Part shown: in pieces, positions 36,313 to 45,726 of the stretch | How positions within the stretch are numbered: the stretch's first letter is position 1 | Layout of the letters: every line of letters starts with the position of its first letter | Assembly (NCBI RefSeq): GCF_022836845.1 | Contig: NZ_JAJNNZ010000007.1 | Span: forward strand, 1-64,000 | Origin: Vibrio gelatinilyticus | Lineage (GTDB): Bacteria > Pseudomonadota > Gammaproteobacteria > Enterobacterales > Vibrionaceae | Length of the DNA stretch: 64,000 nt | Reading direction: 5' to 3' | Program-made: the position numbers and the translations under genes | The notes under the pieces: generated by a model | The model's database searches: none | What the model was told of the DNA's origin: nothing | What the model saw: only the letters and a program-made list of their open reading frames with translations

Positions 36313-37197
36313 CTAGACTTGCGTTCTACCAAACGAAATAACTACCCTACGGTTTTTAGCCTTACCGACTGGAGAGGTATTGTCAGCGACTGGGCGACGT
36401 TTTCCATACCCTTGAACTTGAATCCTATCCTCGGGTAGCCCTAAAGACTGAAAATAATCTTGCAATATCAGTGCTCTTGTTTCGGACAACTGCTGACTGT
36501 CGCTTTTATTGCTCACAGAATCCGTGTATGTGGAGACCAATACCAAGTCGATGTCTTGATTGTAACGAATGTACTCCGCTATCTGTTGCAAGCGATGTTG
36601 AGACGACTTATTTAGCCTCTCACTATTATTGTCGTAGTGCAGAATGGTAAACGAGATGTCTTCAAAGCTGTAAGGCAATAAATTCGCCACACAATCACTA
36701 AAAACATTGTATTTCCCTTGAAACAATACCGACGATAAAGACACTTCTATACGTTCGTCTCGACTTTGCCAGTCTTGATAACTGAATGTAGGGTAGCGAC
36801 CTTTCTCTAGCTCGCTAAGCAGGCTCCACGCCGACTGCCCACCCACATAACCATCAAACTGCTTAAAGAACTGGAGATTGGTCATACCGTCAGCACTATC
36901 ACCAGGTCGCCAAGGGGGTGGCATAGAGACTAAACTTACATTTCGAGTCTCCCCCATAGAGCGGCGCATTTTTAATTCGAAATCCAGATTCATTTTTTTA
37001 CTGGCACGTGCCGTAAACTCCGCATCCCCGAAGTTTGGGATCGGATGAACCAAGCGACACTCTAAAGGTGTATTCACGACCATCTCCCATTGAGATTGGC
37101 TAGGCCTTGCCACGTAGTGCTTGTTGGTCATACCAACAGCAGAAAAAGCCACACAAAGAAAAGCTAAAGAAAATGGGTAAAACTTCATAAATTTCAT
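36313..37197 (-). CDS. motY: sodium-driven polar flagellar motor protein MotY
   Basis: Periplasmic T-ring component that holds PomAB stators around the polar flagellar motor. 294 residues: Sec signal at the N terminus (core [14 protein letters not shown]), an N-terminal MotY domain ([21 protein letters not shown], the basal-body binding half) and a C-terminal OmpA-like peptidoglycan-binding domain (VLVSTYTDS to [13 protein letters not shown]). Two Cys residues could form the known disulfide. Strongly vibrio-like, and supports the assignment of the organism. Confidence 0.95.
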   Translation of the reverse strand: MKFMKFYPFSLAFLCVAFSAVGMTNKHYVARPSQSQWEMVVNTPLECRLVHPIPNFGDAEFTARASKKMNLDFELKMRRSMGETRNVSLVSMPPPWRPGDSADGMTNLQFFKQFDGYVGGQSAWSLLSELEKGRYPTFSYQDWQSRDERIEVSLSSVLFQGKYNVFSDCVANLLPYSFEDISFTILHYDNNSERLNKSSQHRLQQIAEYIRYNQDIDLVLVSTYTDSVSNKSDSQQLSETRALILQDYFQSLGLPEDRIQVQGYGKRRPVADNTSPVGKAKNRRVVISFGRTQV

Positions 37198-37486
37198 AAT
37201 GTTAAAATGAACCGATAGCCTTTAAGGAAATACGGCTAATCATTGCCGCCCTAGATAGAATAATTTGTCTAAACGTAATACTGCAAAAATCCCGCCAGAT
37301 TTTCTATTTCACTACAAAGAGTCTCTTATAGAAAACAGGCTGCATAGGTTAATAAGTCGACACCAAGCCAATCAAAATAAACCACGTAAAATAACGGGAA
37401 AATGCCCATTTAAATACCGCTACTCGGTTTTTCTTGAGCAGATAATCTGCAATAATGTGGCGCCTATCACATACCGATGTATAACA
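37198..37486. other. Intergenic region between motY and rnt
   Basis: Divergent upstream region of about 290 bp. The rnt reading frame stays open through it to 37265, but that stretch is not conserved in RNase T. No clear promoter or RNA was found. Confidence 0.4.
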
Positions 37487-38137
37487 ATGACAGTGGAAAA
37501 CGAAACGCACACGCTAAAAAAACGATTTCGAGGTTACTTCCCAGTCGTGATTGATGTTGAAACCGCAGGCTTCAATGCAAAAACAGACGCCCTTCTCGAA
37601 ATATGCGCGATTACGCTAAAAATGGACGATAATGGCGAACTGCATCCCGCAAGCGTAGTCCACTATCATATCGAGCCTTTTGAGGGTGCAAACCTTGAAC
37701 AGGAAGCGCTAGATTTTATCGGTATCCGAGATCCCTTTAGCCCTCTGCGCGGTGCGGTTTCTGAACAAGAAGCTTTAAAAGAGATCTACAAACTGATTCG
37801 CAAGGAGCAAAAACAAGCCGACTGTAGTAGAGCCATTGTCGTGGCGCACAATGCTCAGTTCGATCACAGTTTTGTCAGTGCTGCTAATGAAAGAAATAAA
37901 TTAAAACGAGTTCCTTTTCATCCCTTTGCGACCTTTGATACTGCAACGTTAAGCGGTTTAGCCTACGGACAAACTGTTTTAGCTAAAGCTTGTAAAGCCG
38001 CCGGGATGGAATTTGACAATAAAGAGGCTCACTCAGCCCTTTATGACACTCAGCAAACTGCTGAGCTCTTCTGTCGTATCGTCAATAAGTGGAAAGCCCT
38101 TGGTGGTTGGCCGCTATTAGACGACTCAGAAACATAA
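37487..38137 (+). CDS. rnt: ribonuclease T
   Basis: DEDDh 3'-5' exoribonuclease that trims tRNA 3' ends and stable RNAs. From the ATG at 37487 the product is 216 residues, matching E. coli RNase T (215), and Asp23/Glu25 ([11 protein letters not shown]) fall on the expected catalytic numbers. ExoII is [12 protein letters not shown] and ExoIII is [13 protein letters not shown]. The 74-residue upstream extension in the same frame lacks family similarity and is rejected. The ribosome site is poor. Confidence 0.95.
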   Translation: MTVENETHTLKKRFRGYFPVVIDVETAGFNAKTDALLEICAITLKMDDNGELHPASVVHYHIEPFEGANLEQEALDFIGIRDPFSPLRGAVSEQEALKEIYKLIRKEQKQADCSRAIVVAHNAQFDHSFVSAANERNKLKRVPFHPFATFDTATLSGLAYGQTVLAKACKAAGMEFDNKEAHSALYDTQQTAELFCRIVNKWKALGGWPLLDDSET

Positions 38138-38164
38138 ATAAACACAACAACATTTGGGTAAACT

Positions 38165-39490
38165 ATGAATCCTGTCGTTATTTCCGTTTGTATTATGCTG
38201 CTGCTGGCACTAATGCGTGTCAATGTCGTCGTTGCGTTGACCTTTAGTGCTATTGTCGGTGGTGTTGTCTCTGGTATGAGCCTAACCGAAGCTGTTTCGA
38301 TTTTCGAAGGTGGACTTGGTGGCGGCGCTACTATCGCTCTAAGCTATGCCATGCTCGGTACGTTTGCTGTCGCAATCTCTAAATCTGGCGTAACTGATTT
38401 GCTTGCACAAGGCGTTATTAAGCGTATCCACGGTAGAGAAAGTGATGCTTCAACTACCGGCTTAAAATATGCGGTATTGTGCGCGCTAATATTGGTCACA
38501 ATGTCTTCGCAAAATATCATTCCTGTACACATCGCTTTCATTCCCATTTTGATTCCGCCACTTCTTGGTGTGTTCGCTAAACTTAAGCTTGACCGCCGAT
38601 TGATCGCCTGTGTACTGACGTTTGGACTGGTTACCCCATACATGGTTCTACCTGTTGGTTTTGGTGGTATTTTCCTCAACAACATTCTATTAAAAAACTT
38701 GCACGATAATGGCCTCGAGTCAGTGACAGCATCACAAGTACCAATGGCAATGCTATTACCCGCTGCGGGTATGATTGTCGGCCTGTTAAGTGCTGTATTA
38801 TTCACTTATCGCAAACCTCGGGTGTATAAAGAAACCGAACTGACCCATGTTGACCCTGAACCTAGCCATATCAACAAGCGAAACATTGTTGTCGCAGTGA
38901 TCGGTATTACGACCGCTCTTGCCATTCAACTCGCATCTGGTTCAATGATTATCGGCGCACTTGCAGGCTTCATGGTGTTCACTTTCGGCGGTGTCATCGC
39001 CTGGAGAGAAACCCAAGACGTGTTTACCAAAGGCGTGCACATGATGGCCATGATAGGGTTTATCATGATTTCGGCTGCGGGCTTTGCTGCGGTCATGAAA
39101 CAAACCGGTGGCGTTGAATCTTTAGTAGAAGCACTATCAACAAGCATTGGCGACAACAAACCGCTAGCCGCTTTGCTCATGTTAATTGTTGGCCTACTGG
39201 TCACCATGGGTATCGGTTCTTCATTTTCGACGATCCCTATCATCGCTACTATCTATGTACCTTTGGCGATTGCCTTTGGATTCTCACCAATGGCAACGGT
39301 TGCACTTGTTGGAACAGCGGCAGCACTTGGTGATGCGGGTTCTCCGGCTTCCGATTCAACGTTGGGCCCAACCTCAGGATTGAATGCCGATGGTCAACAT
39401 GAGCATATTTGGGAAACGGTAGTGCCCACGTTTATCCACTACAATATTCCACTGATTATCTTTGGCTGGATTGCAGCAATGGTTCTGTAA
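38165..39490 (+). CDS. NhaC-type Na+/H+ antiporter family protein
   Basis: Inner-membrane ion exchanger of 441 residues with about eleven hydrophobic segments, the two-part arrangement of the Na_H_antiport_2 plus NhaC-like family common in vibrios. Signatures include [21 protein letters not shown] near 50-70 and, in the C-terminal half, [20 protein letters not shown] and [19 protein letters not shown], which resembles the ion-binding stretch of NhaC. It begins 27 bp after rnt. The substrate (Na+/H+ or an organic acid) is not certain. Confidence 0.85.
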   Translation: MNPVVISVCIMLLLALMRVNVVVALTFSAIVGGVVSGMSLTEAVSIFEGGLGGGATIALSYAMLGTFAVAISKSGVTDLLAQGVIKRIHGRESDASTTGLKYAVLCALILVTMSSQNIIPVHIAFIPILIPPLLGVFAKLKLDRRLIACVLTFGLVTPYMVLPVGFGGIFLNNILLKNLHDNGLESVTASQVPMAMLLPAAGMIVGLLSAVLFTYRKPRVYKETELTHVDPEPSHINKRNIVVAVIGITTALAIQLASGSMIIGALAGFMVFTFGGVIAWRETQDVFTKGVHMMAMIGFIMISAAGFAAVMKQTGGVESLVEALSTSIGDNKPLAALLMLIVGLLVTMGIGSSFSTIPIIATIYVPLAIAFGFSPMATVALVGTAAALGDAGSPASDSTLGPTSGLNADGQHEHIWETVVPTFIHYNIPLIIFGWIAAMVL

Positions 39491-39518
39491 TTCTTTTAAG
39501 GTACAAATCATTACGATC

Positions 39519-39549
39519 AAAAAAGGCTCGGTTTTCACCAAGCCTTTTT
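39519..39549. terminator. Bidirectional terminator between the antiporter gene and grxD
   Basis: AAAAAGGCT and AGCCTTTTT arms with an inner GG/CC pair around one mismatch and a short loop; A and T runs lie on both sides. Confidence 0.85.
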
Positions 39550-39573
39550 CTCATCTAGCACTAACATGCCAAT

Positions 39574-39912
39574 TTAAGCGTTGCCTTCTTCGCCATTGCG
39601 CGCTGCAGCTTCTTTGATAATCGGTTGCAGCTCACCCTTCTGGAACATTTCCATAATGATGTCACAGCCACCGATCAACTCACCTTCAACCCAAAGTTGA
39701 GGGAAAGTCGGCCATTGTGCATATTTAGGAAGCTCTGCACGAATATCTGGGTTTTGCAGGATATCAACATACGCAAACTTCTCACCACATCCCATTAGAG
39801 CTTGAGCCGCTTGTGAAGAAAATCCACAACTAGGTAGCTTTGGAGAACCTTTCATATACAGAAGGATCGCATTCTCTTCAATTTGCTGCTTGATTTTATC
39901 GATAGTTTCCAT
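39574..39912 (-). CDS. grxD: monothiol glutaredoxin Grx4
   Basis: Cytosolic CGFS-type glutaredoxin that carries [2Fe-2S] clusters with BolA partners and acts in iron homeostasis. 112 residues; active motif PSCGFSSQA, then the WPTFPQLWVEGELIGGCDI glutathione-binding segment. Divergently placed from sodB, another iron-linked gene. Confidence 0.96.
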   Translation of the reverse strand: METIDKIKQQIEENAILLYMKGSPKLPSCGFSSQAAQALMGCGEKFAYVDILQNPDIRAELPKYAQWPTFPQLWVEGELIGGCDIIMEMFQKGELQPIIKEAAARNGEEGNA

Positions 39913-40155
39913 TTTTTCCTCGAAATACTTGTACTGCGGATTTAGTCACATTCTAGCGAATCGGTGAAGAATAAAAAGCACATAATGTATATGGTTATTA
40001 TTGTTACAAAAACAGACAGATTATTTTTCATCACCACCCTTTTAATAAAGTAAAAACTTGCTAAAATAGCAAGCAGTCAGTCTCATAAGACTCAAACAAT
40101 AATTACTGGAAGCAAAGAGAGTATCCTCTCTCATATATAATGGAGAATTGAGCAA
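39913..40155. other. Divergent grxD-sodB control region
   Basis: 243 bp with a TAAAAT -10-like element inside the inverted repeat CTTGCTAAAATAGCAAG (about 40056-40072) and a second small inverted repeat AGTCTCATAAGACT downstream, in the sodB leader. These are the likely sodB promoter and 5' UTR structure. No Fur box was confirmed. Confidence 0.45.
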
Positions 40156-40737
40156 ATGGCATTTGAATTACCAGCTCTTCCTTACGCGAAAGACGCACTT
40201 GAACCACATATTTCAGCTGAAACGTTAGATTTTCACCATGGCAAACACCACAATACTTACGTGGTTAAGCTAAATGGTCTAATTCCTGGTACTGAATTTG
40301 AAGGTAAAACGCTAGAAGAGATCGTTAAAACTTCATCTGGCGGTGTCTTTAACAACGCTGCGCAAATTTGGAACCACACGTTCTACTGGCACTGCCTAGC
40401 GCCAAATGCAGGTGGTGAACCTACAGGTGCTGTAGCTGACGCTATCAACGCTGCATTTGGTTCTTTCGAAGAGTTCAAGGCTAAGTTTACTGACTCTGCG
40501 ATTAACAACTTTGGTTCATCTTGGACTTGGTTAGTTAAGAAAGCTGACGGTTCACTAGACATCGTCAACACTTCTAATGCTGCAACACCATTGACAGAAG
40601 AAGGTGTAACGCCTCTACTAACAGTGGACTTGTGGGAACACGCTTACTACATTGATTACCGCAATGTTCGTCCAGATTACATGAATGGTTTCTGGGCACT
40701 GGTTAACTGGGAATTTGTTGCTCAAAACCTAGCTTAA
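40156..40737 (+). CDS. sodB: iron superoxide dismutase
   Basis: Converts superoxide to oxygen and hydrogen peroxide in the cytosol. 193 residues. Metal ligands are His27 in DFHHGKHHN, His in [13 protein letters not shown], and Asp/His in [13 protein letters not shown]. The Gln in NNAAQIWNH is at the position that marks the Fe type. Strong GGAG site upstream; own terminator. Confidence 0.97.
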   Translation: MAFELPALPYAKDALEPHISAETLDFHHGKHHNTYVVKLNGLIPGTEFEGKTLEEIVKTSSGGVFNNAAQIWNHTFYWHCLAPNAGGEPTGAVADAINAAFGSFEEFKAKFTDSAINNFGSSWTWLVKKADGSLDIVNTSNAATPLTEEGVTPLLTVDLWEHAYYIDYRNVRPDYMNGFWALVNWEFVAQNLA

Positions 40738-40762
40738 TCTAAGCACATAACGCTTTCCTAAG

Positions 40763-40788
40763 GCCCGTATTTAATACGGGCTTTTTTT
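40763..40788 (+). terminator. Terminator of sodB
   Basis: GCCCGTAT-TTA-ATACGGGC followed by seven T. Confidence 0.92.
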
Positions 40789-40850
40789 ATGCCTTTTGCT
40801 AAAGAAACCGATTCGACAGCCGATAAAGTATTGAATCCAAGAGGTAAGCA

Positions 40851-41354
40851 ATGCAAATACACACTTTAGATAAAGCAAATCTAGTCAACGAGCTACAATG
40901 TGGTCCGACACTTAATCAGGCTGTTGAGCAGGGTCGACGTGCTGATTTTGCTTTATTACTATCGATGTTTAGTGCTGACTGCAGAGAAACGATACCTGTC
41001 ACCGGAGATCTTGAAGCTAGCATCGATGAAGAAGGTTTAAAAAGACGCTTCGCAGTAGCCGACAAACAAAAACTTACCGGTGATTTGGAGGACTACCCTC
41101 GTTCAGCAAGTCTTGCTGAAGGTTTTCACCAAGGTGGACTTGCGAGTGCGAAGCTTCGTCATTACTTGCTACCTGAGCCTTTGAGTTACCAGCCCGCCCA
41201 TACCTTTGGCCTGCCTGAAGACGTTTATCAAAACTTATCTGGGCACACTCGCCGCCAACTGCAAGCAACTACGGTTCGTCCACAAGCCCCAGACAACTTG
41301 TACAATGAGCTGGTAACAACCTCAAGAATATCCCAACTGTCCTTCACCATTTGA
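40851..41354 (+). CDS. VC2046/SO_2500-family protein of unknown function
   Basis: A 167-residue protein of the family known only from marine gammaproteobacteria (VC2046/SO_2500 family). It is soluble, has no signal peptide or membrane segment, and shows a polar, helix-rich N-terminal half (TLNQAVEQGRRADFALLLSMFSAD) and the YPRSASLAEGFHQGGLASAKLRHYLLPEPLSYQ stretch. Its position right after sodB is conserved, but no function is established. Good AGAGGTAAGC ribosome site. Confidence 0.85.
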   Translation: MQIHTLDKANLVNELQCGPTLNQAVEQGRRADFALLLSMFSADCRETIPVTGDLEASIDEEGLKRRFAVADKQKLTGDLEDYPRSASLAEGFHQGGLASAKLRHYLLPEPLSYQPAHTFGLPEDVYQNLSGHTRRQLQATTVRPQAPDNLYNELVTTSRISQLSFTI

Positions 41355-41579
41355 CATTCAGTCACCATTTAGCACTAAATATCCCTAAGCAAAACATGGC
41401 TGTTCAATGTAATCCTCATTGTTGTTCACAAGGAATGTGACCTAACGCTAACAAAAGACTTTTTACAGTACTGCACGGTAAAAAGTATGAAGTTATTCAC
41501 ACCTAATATACAACTTTTATACCAGTTTTATACCAGTTTTATACATCCTATTAAAAAACAATAGCGCGCTGGAGTATAC
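41355..41579. other. Intergenic region with short direct repeats
   Basis: 225 bp without a convincing gene. An 11-bp unit TTTTATACCAG occurs twice in tandem at 41515-41536, with a third partial copy (TTTTATAC) following, just upstream of the SDR gene. Confidence 0.5.
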
Positions 41580-42254
41580 ATGGTCATAAACAATTCGGTT
41601 GTACTTATTACCTCTGCCTCTACCAACCTTGGTCCTACTATGGCGTGTCACTTTGCACACCTGGGGGCGAGAGTCATCCTTTGTGACACCGATGCTCAAC
41701 AGTTAGCCATTGCTTACGACAAGTGCTGTGAAGTTTCGAGCAATGTAGAACAAAAACTGATCCCTGATACTTCATGCCAAACGATAGACGCGCTATTTTT
41801 TTCTATTCAACAAGAATATGGATGTTTTCCAGACGTACTCGTCAATAATTGGTCGGCTTTGCGGTTAAATCCCCTTGCCAACGGTACGACTTGTGAGGCT
41901 TTCATTTCAAAATACTCACAATTAGCTTCTAGTTTGCTCATGTTTGGACAAGTAGCCGCCAATAAAATGAGAGAGCGTCGTTCAGGGGTTATTGTAAATA
42001 TTGCCTCGCAAGAACCCGAGTATAGAAATTGCGATCTAGAAAACACCTCATCACTTGTTACTGGCTTTACTAAAAGCTGGGCACTCGAATTGAAACCTTT
42101 CAATGTTCGCGTCGGTGGCGTAGTTCCAATACGCAGTGATCAATTTTGCAGTGCTTCACATTGGAATGAAATTCAACAAGAACTGATTAGAAACACTGAA
42201 TACATTATCTCTAACGATTACTTCAGCGGGCGCGTCGTCTCTACTCAATTATGA
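41580..42254 (+). CDS. degenerate short-chain dehydrogenase (likely pseudoenzyme)
   Basis: A 224-residue SDR-fold protein. The Rossmann start LITSASTNLGPTMACHFAHLGARVILCD and the VLVNNWSALR (usual NNAG) stretch are recognisable but altered. Aligned on FTKSWALELKPFNVRV, the catalytic Tyr and Lys of YxxxK fall on Leu and Ser, so the usual chemistry should be lost. The TGxxxGxG cofactor loop is TSASTNLG. The frame is intact with a plausible GGAG site, so it is probably expressed as a non-catalytic or changed-function protein. Substrate and partner unknown. Confidence 0.78.
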   Translation: MVINNSVVLITSASTNLGPTMACHFAHLGARVILCDTDAQQLAIAYDKCCEVSSNVEQKLIPDTSCQTIDALFFSIQQEYGCFPDVLVNNWSALRLNPLANGTTCEAFISKYSQLASSLLMFGQVAANKMRERRSGVIVNIASQEPEYRNCDLENTSSLVTGFTKSWALELKPFNVRVGGVVPIRSDQFCSASHWNEIQQELIRNTEYIISNDYFSGRVVSTQL

Positions 42255-42284
42255 GTCAAGTAAACTACGATCGTTTCAAATACC

Positions 42285-42317
42285 ATAAAAAAAGCCCCCT
42301 TCATATGAAGGGGGCTT
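42285..42317 (-). terminator. Terminator of adhE
   Basis: AAGCCCCCTT-CATATG-AAGGGGGCTT; on the minus strand it continues into a run of seven T. It may also serve the converging SDR gene. Confidence 0.93.
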
Positions 42318-42360
42318 AATCTTTTCCCGATAGGTTTTCGTGCTAGCGAAAATCTACAAC

Positions 42361-45060
42361 TTAAGCGTTAGCTTTTTCTTTCTTTGCTTTAGGTGCTTTA
42401 GCTGGCTGTTGGTCTGCTTTCTTCTTGATAACCGTTGTACCTTCGAAAGTTTCACCTTCAACGTATGGCTGACCGTGGAAAGAAGTTAGTAGTACTTCTT
42501 TAAGCTCAGTGATTAATGGGTAACGTGGGTTCGCACCAGTACATTGGTCATCGAACGCTTCTACCGCTAGCTCATCAAGCTTAGCCACAAAGTCTGCCTC
42601 GTTAACGCCAGCTTCTTTGATTGACTTAGGAATGTCTAGGTCAGTCTTCAGCTCGTCCAACCATGTTAGTAGACGTTCAATTTTCTGAGCAGTGCGGTCA
42701 CCAGCTTGGCTTAGGCCTAGGTGGTCAGCAACTTCAGCGTAACGACGACGTGCTTGCGGACGGTCGTATTGAGAGAACGCAGTTTGCTTAGTTGGGTTGT
42801 CGTTCGCGTTGTAACGAACAACGTTAGAGATTAGTAGTGCGTTCGCCAGACCGTGTGGTAGGTGGAACTCAGCACCAATCTTGTGAGCCATTGAGTGACA
42901 AACACCTAGGAATGCGTTCGCAAATGCTACACCAGCGATAGTTGCTGCGTTGTGTACTTTTTCACGAGCGATTGGGTCGTTTGCACCATTCGCGTAGCTA
43001 GACGGTAGGTACTCTTTTAGCATCTTAAGAGCTTGTAGAGCTTGGCCATCTGAGTATTCGTTCGCTAGAACAGATACGTAAGCTTCTAGAGCGTGAGTTA
43101 CTGCATCGTAACCACCAAATGCTGTTAGAGACTTCGGCATGTTCATTACTAGGTTTGCATCAACGATAGCCATGTTTGGCGTGATTTCGTAGTCAGCTAG
43201 TGGGTACTTAGCACCTGTTTTGTCGTCGGTAACAACGGCAAATGGAGTAACTTCTGAACCCGTACCTGAAGTTGTAGTAATACATACAAGCTCAGCTTTT
43301 TTACCCATTTTAGGGAACTTGTAGATACGTTTACGGATGTCCATAAAGCGCATTGCAAGCTCTTCGAAGTGAGTTTCTGGGTGCTCGTACATAACCCACA
43401 TGATCTTCGCTGCATCCATTGGTGAACCACCACCTAGAGCTAGGATTACGTCAGGTTGGAAGCTCTTCATTGCTTCTGCGCCTTTCTCAACAACAGAAAG
43501 TGTTGGATCCGCTTCTACGTCGAAGAAAGTTTGAACTTCGATGCCTTGCTCTTTCAGTAGTTTAACTACTTCATCAGCATAGCCATTGTTGAATAGGAAA
43601 CGGTCTGTTACTAGGAATGCGCGTTTCTTACCTTCAAGGTCGCTCATAGCAATTGGAAGGCTGCCACGACGGAAGTAGATAGACTTAGGTAGTTTGTGCC
43701 ACAACATGTTTTCAGCTCGCTTAGCTACAGTTTTCTTGTTGATTAGGTGCTTAGGACCTACGTTCTCAGAGATAGAGTTACCACCCCAAGAACCACAACC
43801 AAGAGTTAGAGAAGGCGCAACGTTAAAGTTGTAAAGGTCACCGATACCACCGTGAGTAGTTGGGATGTTTACAAGAATACGTGCAGTCTTCATCTTGTCA
43901 CCGAAGTAACGAATGCGGTCTGCGTTTACATCTTGGTTAGTGTATAGACCAGATGTGTGACCGATACCGCCGATTTCAACCATAGTTACTGCTTGAGCAA
44001 CAGCATCTTCAAAGTTGTCAGCACGGAACAGACCTAGAGTTGGTGATAGTTTCTCATGAGCGAACTCATCGTCGATAGAAACTTTACCCAGGCCTTCACC
44101 TACAAGAACTTTAGTGTCCGCAGGAACTTTAACACCTGCCATTTCAGCGATTGCTGGTGCTGGTTGACCTACGATTTTCGCGTTTAGGTTACCGTCGATT
44201 AGAAGAACTTTACGAACTTTGTCAGCTTCAGCTTTGTTTAGAACGTATGCTTTGTGAGAAGCGAAACGCTCTTTAACTTCGTCGTATACAGAGTCAACAA
44301 CGATTGCAGCCTGCTCAGAAGCACATACTACGCCGTTATCAAAAGTCTTAGACATAAGGATAGAAGCTACTGCACGTTTGATGTCAGCTGTTTCATCGAT
44401 AACTACAGGAACGTTACCTGCGCCTACACCGATTGCTGGCTTACCAGAAGAGTATGCCGCTTTAACCATGCCTGGACCACCAGTTGCAAGGATAAGAGCG
44501 ATGCCGTCGTGCTTCATTAGAGCATTTGAAAGTTCAACAGATGGCTGGTCAATCCAACCAATGATGTCTTTTGGTGCACCTGCTGCTACTGCTGCGTCTA
44601 GAACTAGCTTAGCTGCGTCGTTAGTAGAGTTCTTCGCACGTGGGTGTGGCGAGAAGATGATGCCGTTACGAGTCTTAAGTGAGATTAGAGACTTAAAGAT
44701 CGCCGTTGAAGTTGGGTTAGTTGTTGGAACGATACCGCAGATAATACCTACAGGTTCTGCGATAGTCATAGTACCTAGGTTGTCGTCTTCTTCAAGAATA
44801 CCACAGGTTTTTTCGTCTTTGTATTTGTTGTAGATAAACTCTGAAGCGAAGTGGTTTTTGATAACTTTATCTTCAACAATACCCATGCCAGATTCTGCTA
44901 CCGCTTGTTGCGCTAGAGGAATACGAGCTTGGTTAGCTGCCAATGATGCTGCACGGAAAATTGCGTCTACTTTCTCCTGTGAGAATGTCGCAAATTCCTC
45001 TTGAGCCGCTTTAACGCGAGCTACTAGAGCATCTAACTCTGCTAAGTTAGTTACAGGCAT
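42361..45060 (-). CDS. adhE: bifunctional acetaldehyde-CoA/alcohol dehydrogenase
   Basis: Fermentative enzyme turning acetyl-CoA to ethanol in two NADH steps and forming spirosomes. 899 residues: N-terminal CoA-acylating aldehyde dehydrogenase domain with the catalytic Cys in FDNGVVCASEQA (about 246), the linker at about 440-450, and a C-terminal iron-dependent alcohol dehydrogenase with GGGSPMDAAKI, TTSGTGSEVTPFAV and the metal-binding GVCHSMAHKIGAEFHLPHG. The Lys/Ala-rich tail of about 20 residues is typical of vibrio AdhE. Codon use is strongly biased, as expected for a highly expressed gene. ychE lies divergently upstream, as in E. coli. Confidence 0.97.
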   Translation of the reverse strand: MPVTNLAELDALVARVKAAQEEFATFSQEKVDAIFRAASLAANQARIPLAQQAVAESGMGIVEDKVIKNHFASEFIYNKYKDEKTCGILEEDDNLGTMTIAEPVGIICGIVPTTNPTSTAIFKSLISLKTRNGIIFSPHPRAKNSTNDAAKLVLDAAVAAGAPKDIIGWIDQPSVELSNALMKHDGIALILATGGPGMVKAAYSSGKPAIGVGAGNVPVVIDETADIKRAVASILMSKTFDNGVVCASEQAAIVVDSVYDEVKERFASHKAYVLNKAEADKVRKVLLIDGNLNAKIVGQPAPAIAEMAGVKVPADTKVLVGEGLGKVSIDDEFAHEKLSPTLGLFRADNFEDAVAQAVTMVEIGGIGHTSGLYTNQDVNADRIRYFGDKMKTARILVNIPTTHGGIGDLYNFNVAPSLTLGCGSWGGNSISENVGPKHLINKKTVAKRAENMLWHKLPKSIYFRRGSLPIAMSDLEGKKRAFLVTDRFLFNNGYADEVVKLLKEQGIEVQTFFDVEADPTLSVVEKGAEAMKSFQPDVILALGGGSPMDAAKIMWVMYEHPETHFEELAMRFMDIRKRIYKFPKMGKKAELVCITTTSGTGSEVTPFAVVTDDKTGAKYPLADYEITPNMAIVDANLVMNMPKSLTAFGGYDAVTHALEAYVSVLANEYSDGQALQALKMLKEYLPSSYANGANDPIAREKVHNAATIAGVAFANAFLGVCHSMAHKIGAEFHLPHGLANALLISNVVRYNANDNPTKQTAFSQYDRPQARRRYAEVADHLGLSQAGDRTAQKIERLLTWLDELKTDLDIPKSIKEAGVNEADFVAKLDELAVEAFDDQCTGANPRYPLITELKEVLLTSFHGQPYVEGETFEGTTVIKKKADQQPAKAPKAKKEKANA

Positions 45061-45198
45061 AATGAATCTCCTAAAAAAAAAATATTAAAAACTTTTTAGT
45101 AAACAGGCCATCACATCGAATGCAAAACCCTTGAAAACCAAGTCTGCTTAGTAAATCGCTTTCATGACTGAGTATAATATTTCAGTTAATGAAAAAAA

Positions 45199-45212
45199 TT
45201 GACGTAGATCAG
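45199..45212 (-). promoter_or_regulatory. FNR-like site upstream of adhE
   Basis: TTGAC-GTAG-ATCAG is close to the FNR dyad TTGAT-N4-ATCAA, about 140 bp upstream of the adhE start. Fits anaerobic control of a fermentation gene; not decisive. Confidence 0.4.
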
Positions 45213-45345
45213 TTCTGAAAAACTAATTACCCAATAAGTAGTACACAATCACCGCAATACCAGCTAAGCCCATGATTATTAGAGATAAAAACAACAAAAG
45301 CAAGTGGCAAAAAAAATAAGAAATCGAATGATATTTTTTTGTAAC

Positions 45346-45361
45346 TTACACAATTGTGTAA
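45346..45361. promoter_or_regulatory. Perfect 16-bp palindrome upstream of adhE
   Basis: TTACACAATTGTGTAA is fully symmetrical and lies about 290 bp upstream of adhE. It resembles redox-sensor (Rex-like) dyads with TGTG/CACA half-sites but the half-site spacing differs; the binding protein is unknown. Confidence 0.45.
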
Positions 45362-45726
45362 AAAAGTTTCAATTTTGTACATAAATTTTATGTGTGACAG
45401 AATATCTGTGCCACTGGCAGTATAATCCCGATAACAACAAAACACACTACCATTGTGAAAACTTATCAATCAACACAAAAGCGTAACATATTGCGAGCAT
45501 TGTTAACGCGCTTTCCTTACGTACTCTTCACAGCGCCACCTTCTTCCATACACACGAATTATGAGTCGATTTCAGCTTAATTCAGGCTATTAGTTTTTTT
45601 ATCTTTACGTCTCCATCTGCTTTAGTTTTTTTCATTCGTATTCTAGCTAGCAATCGCTTACATTAGGCGCGATTCACCTTTGGTGAAGATCCTTTACCTT
45701 TAGGCTTTACAGTATTGAGCATTGCT

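Larger units (their letters stand above)
45061..45726. other. Long divergent adhE-ychE control region
   Basis: About 660 bp. It contains an FNR-like site TTGACGTAGATCAG at 45199-45212, a perfect 16-bp palindrome TTACACAATTGTGTAA at 45346-45361, and a TTCACC-TTT-GGTGAA inverted repeat at 45673-45687 close to ychE. No convincing gene was found. The length fits a heavily regulated adhE leader and promoter. Confidence 0.5.

Noticed and set aside
37198..37264. Sigma-28 flagellar promoter for motY
   Set aside because: A GCCGTATT segment resembles the -10 block, but no TAAA-type -35 lies at the right distance.
37265..37486. N-terminal extension of rnt
   Set aside because: The 74 extra codons are not part of RNase T, whose catalytic numbering fits the ATG at 37487.
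41517..41699. 60-codon minus-strand ORF over the SDR start
   Set aside because: Overlaps the supported SDR gene and the direct repeats; no ribosome site.
44254..44833. Two ORFs antisense to adhE
   Set aside because: Shadow frames of a highly biased gene; no start signals or recognisable protein.
45227..45469. 80-codon minus-strand ORF upstream of adhE
   Set aside because: No ribosome site, low-complexity hydrophobic composition, and it runs across apparent regulatory palindromes; more likely part of the adhE control region.
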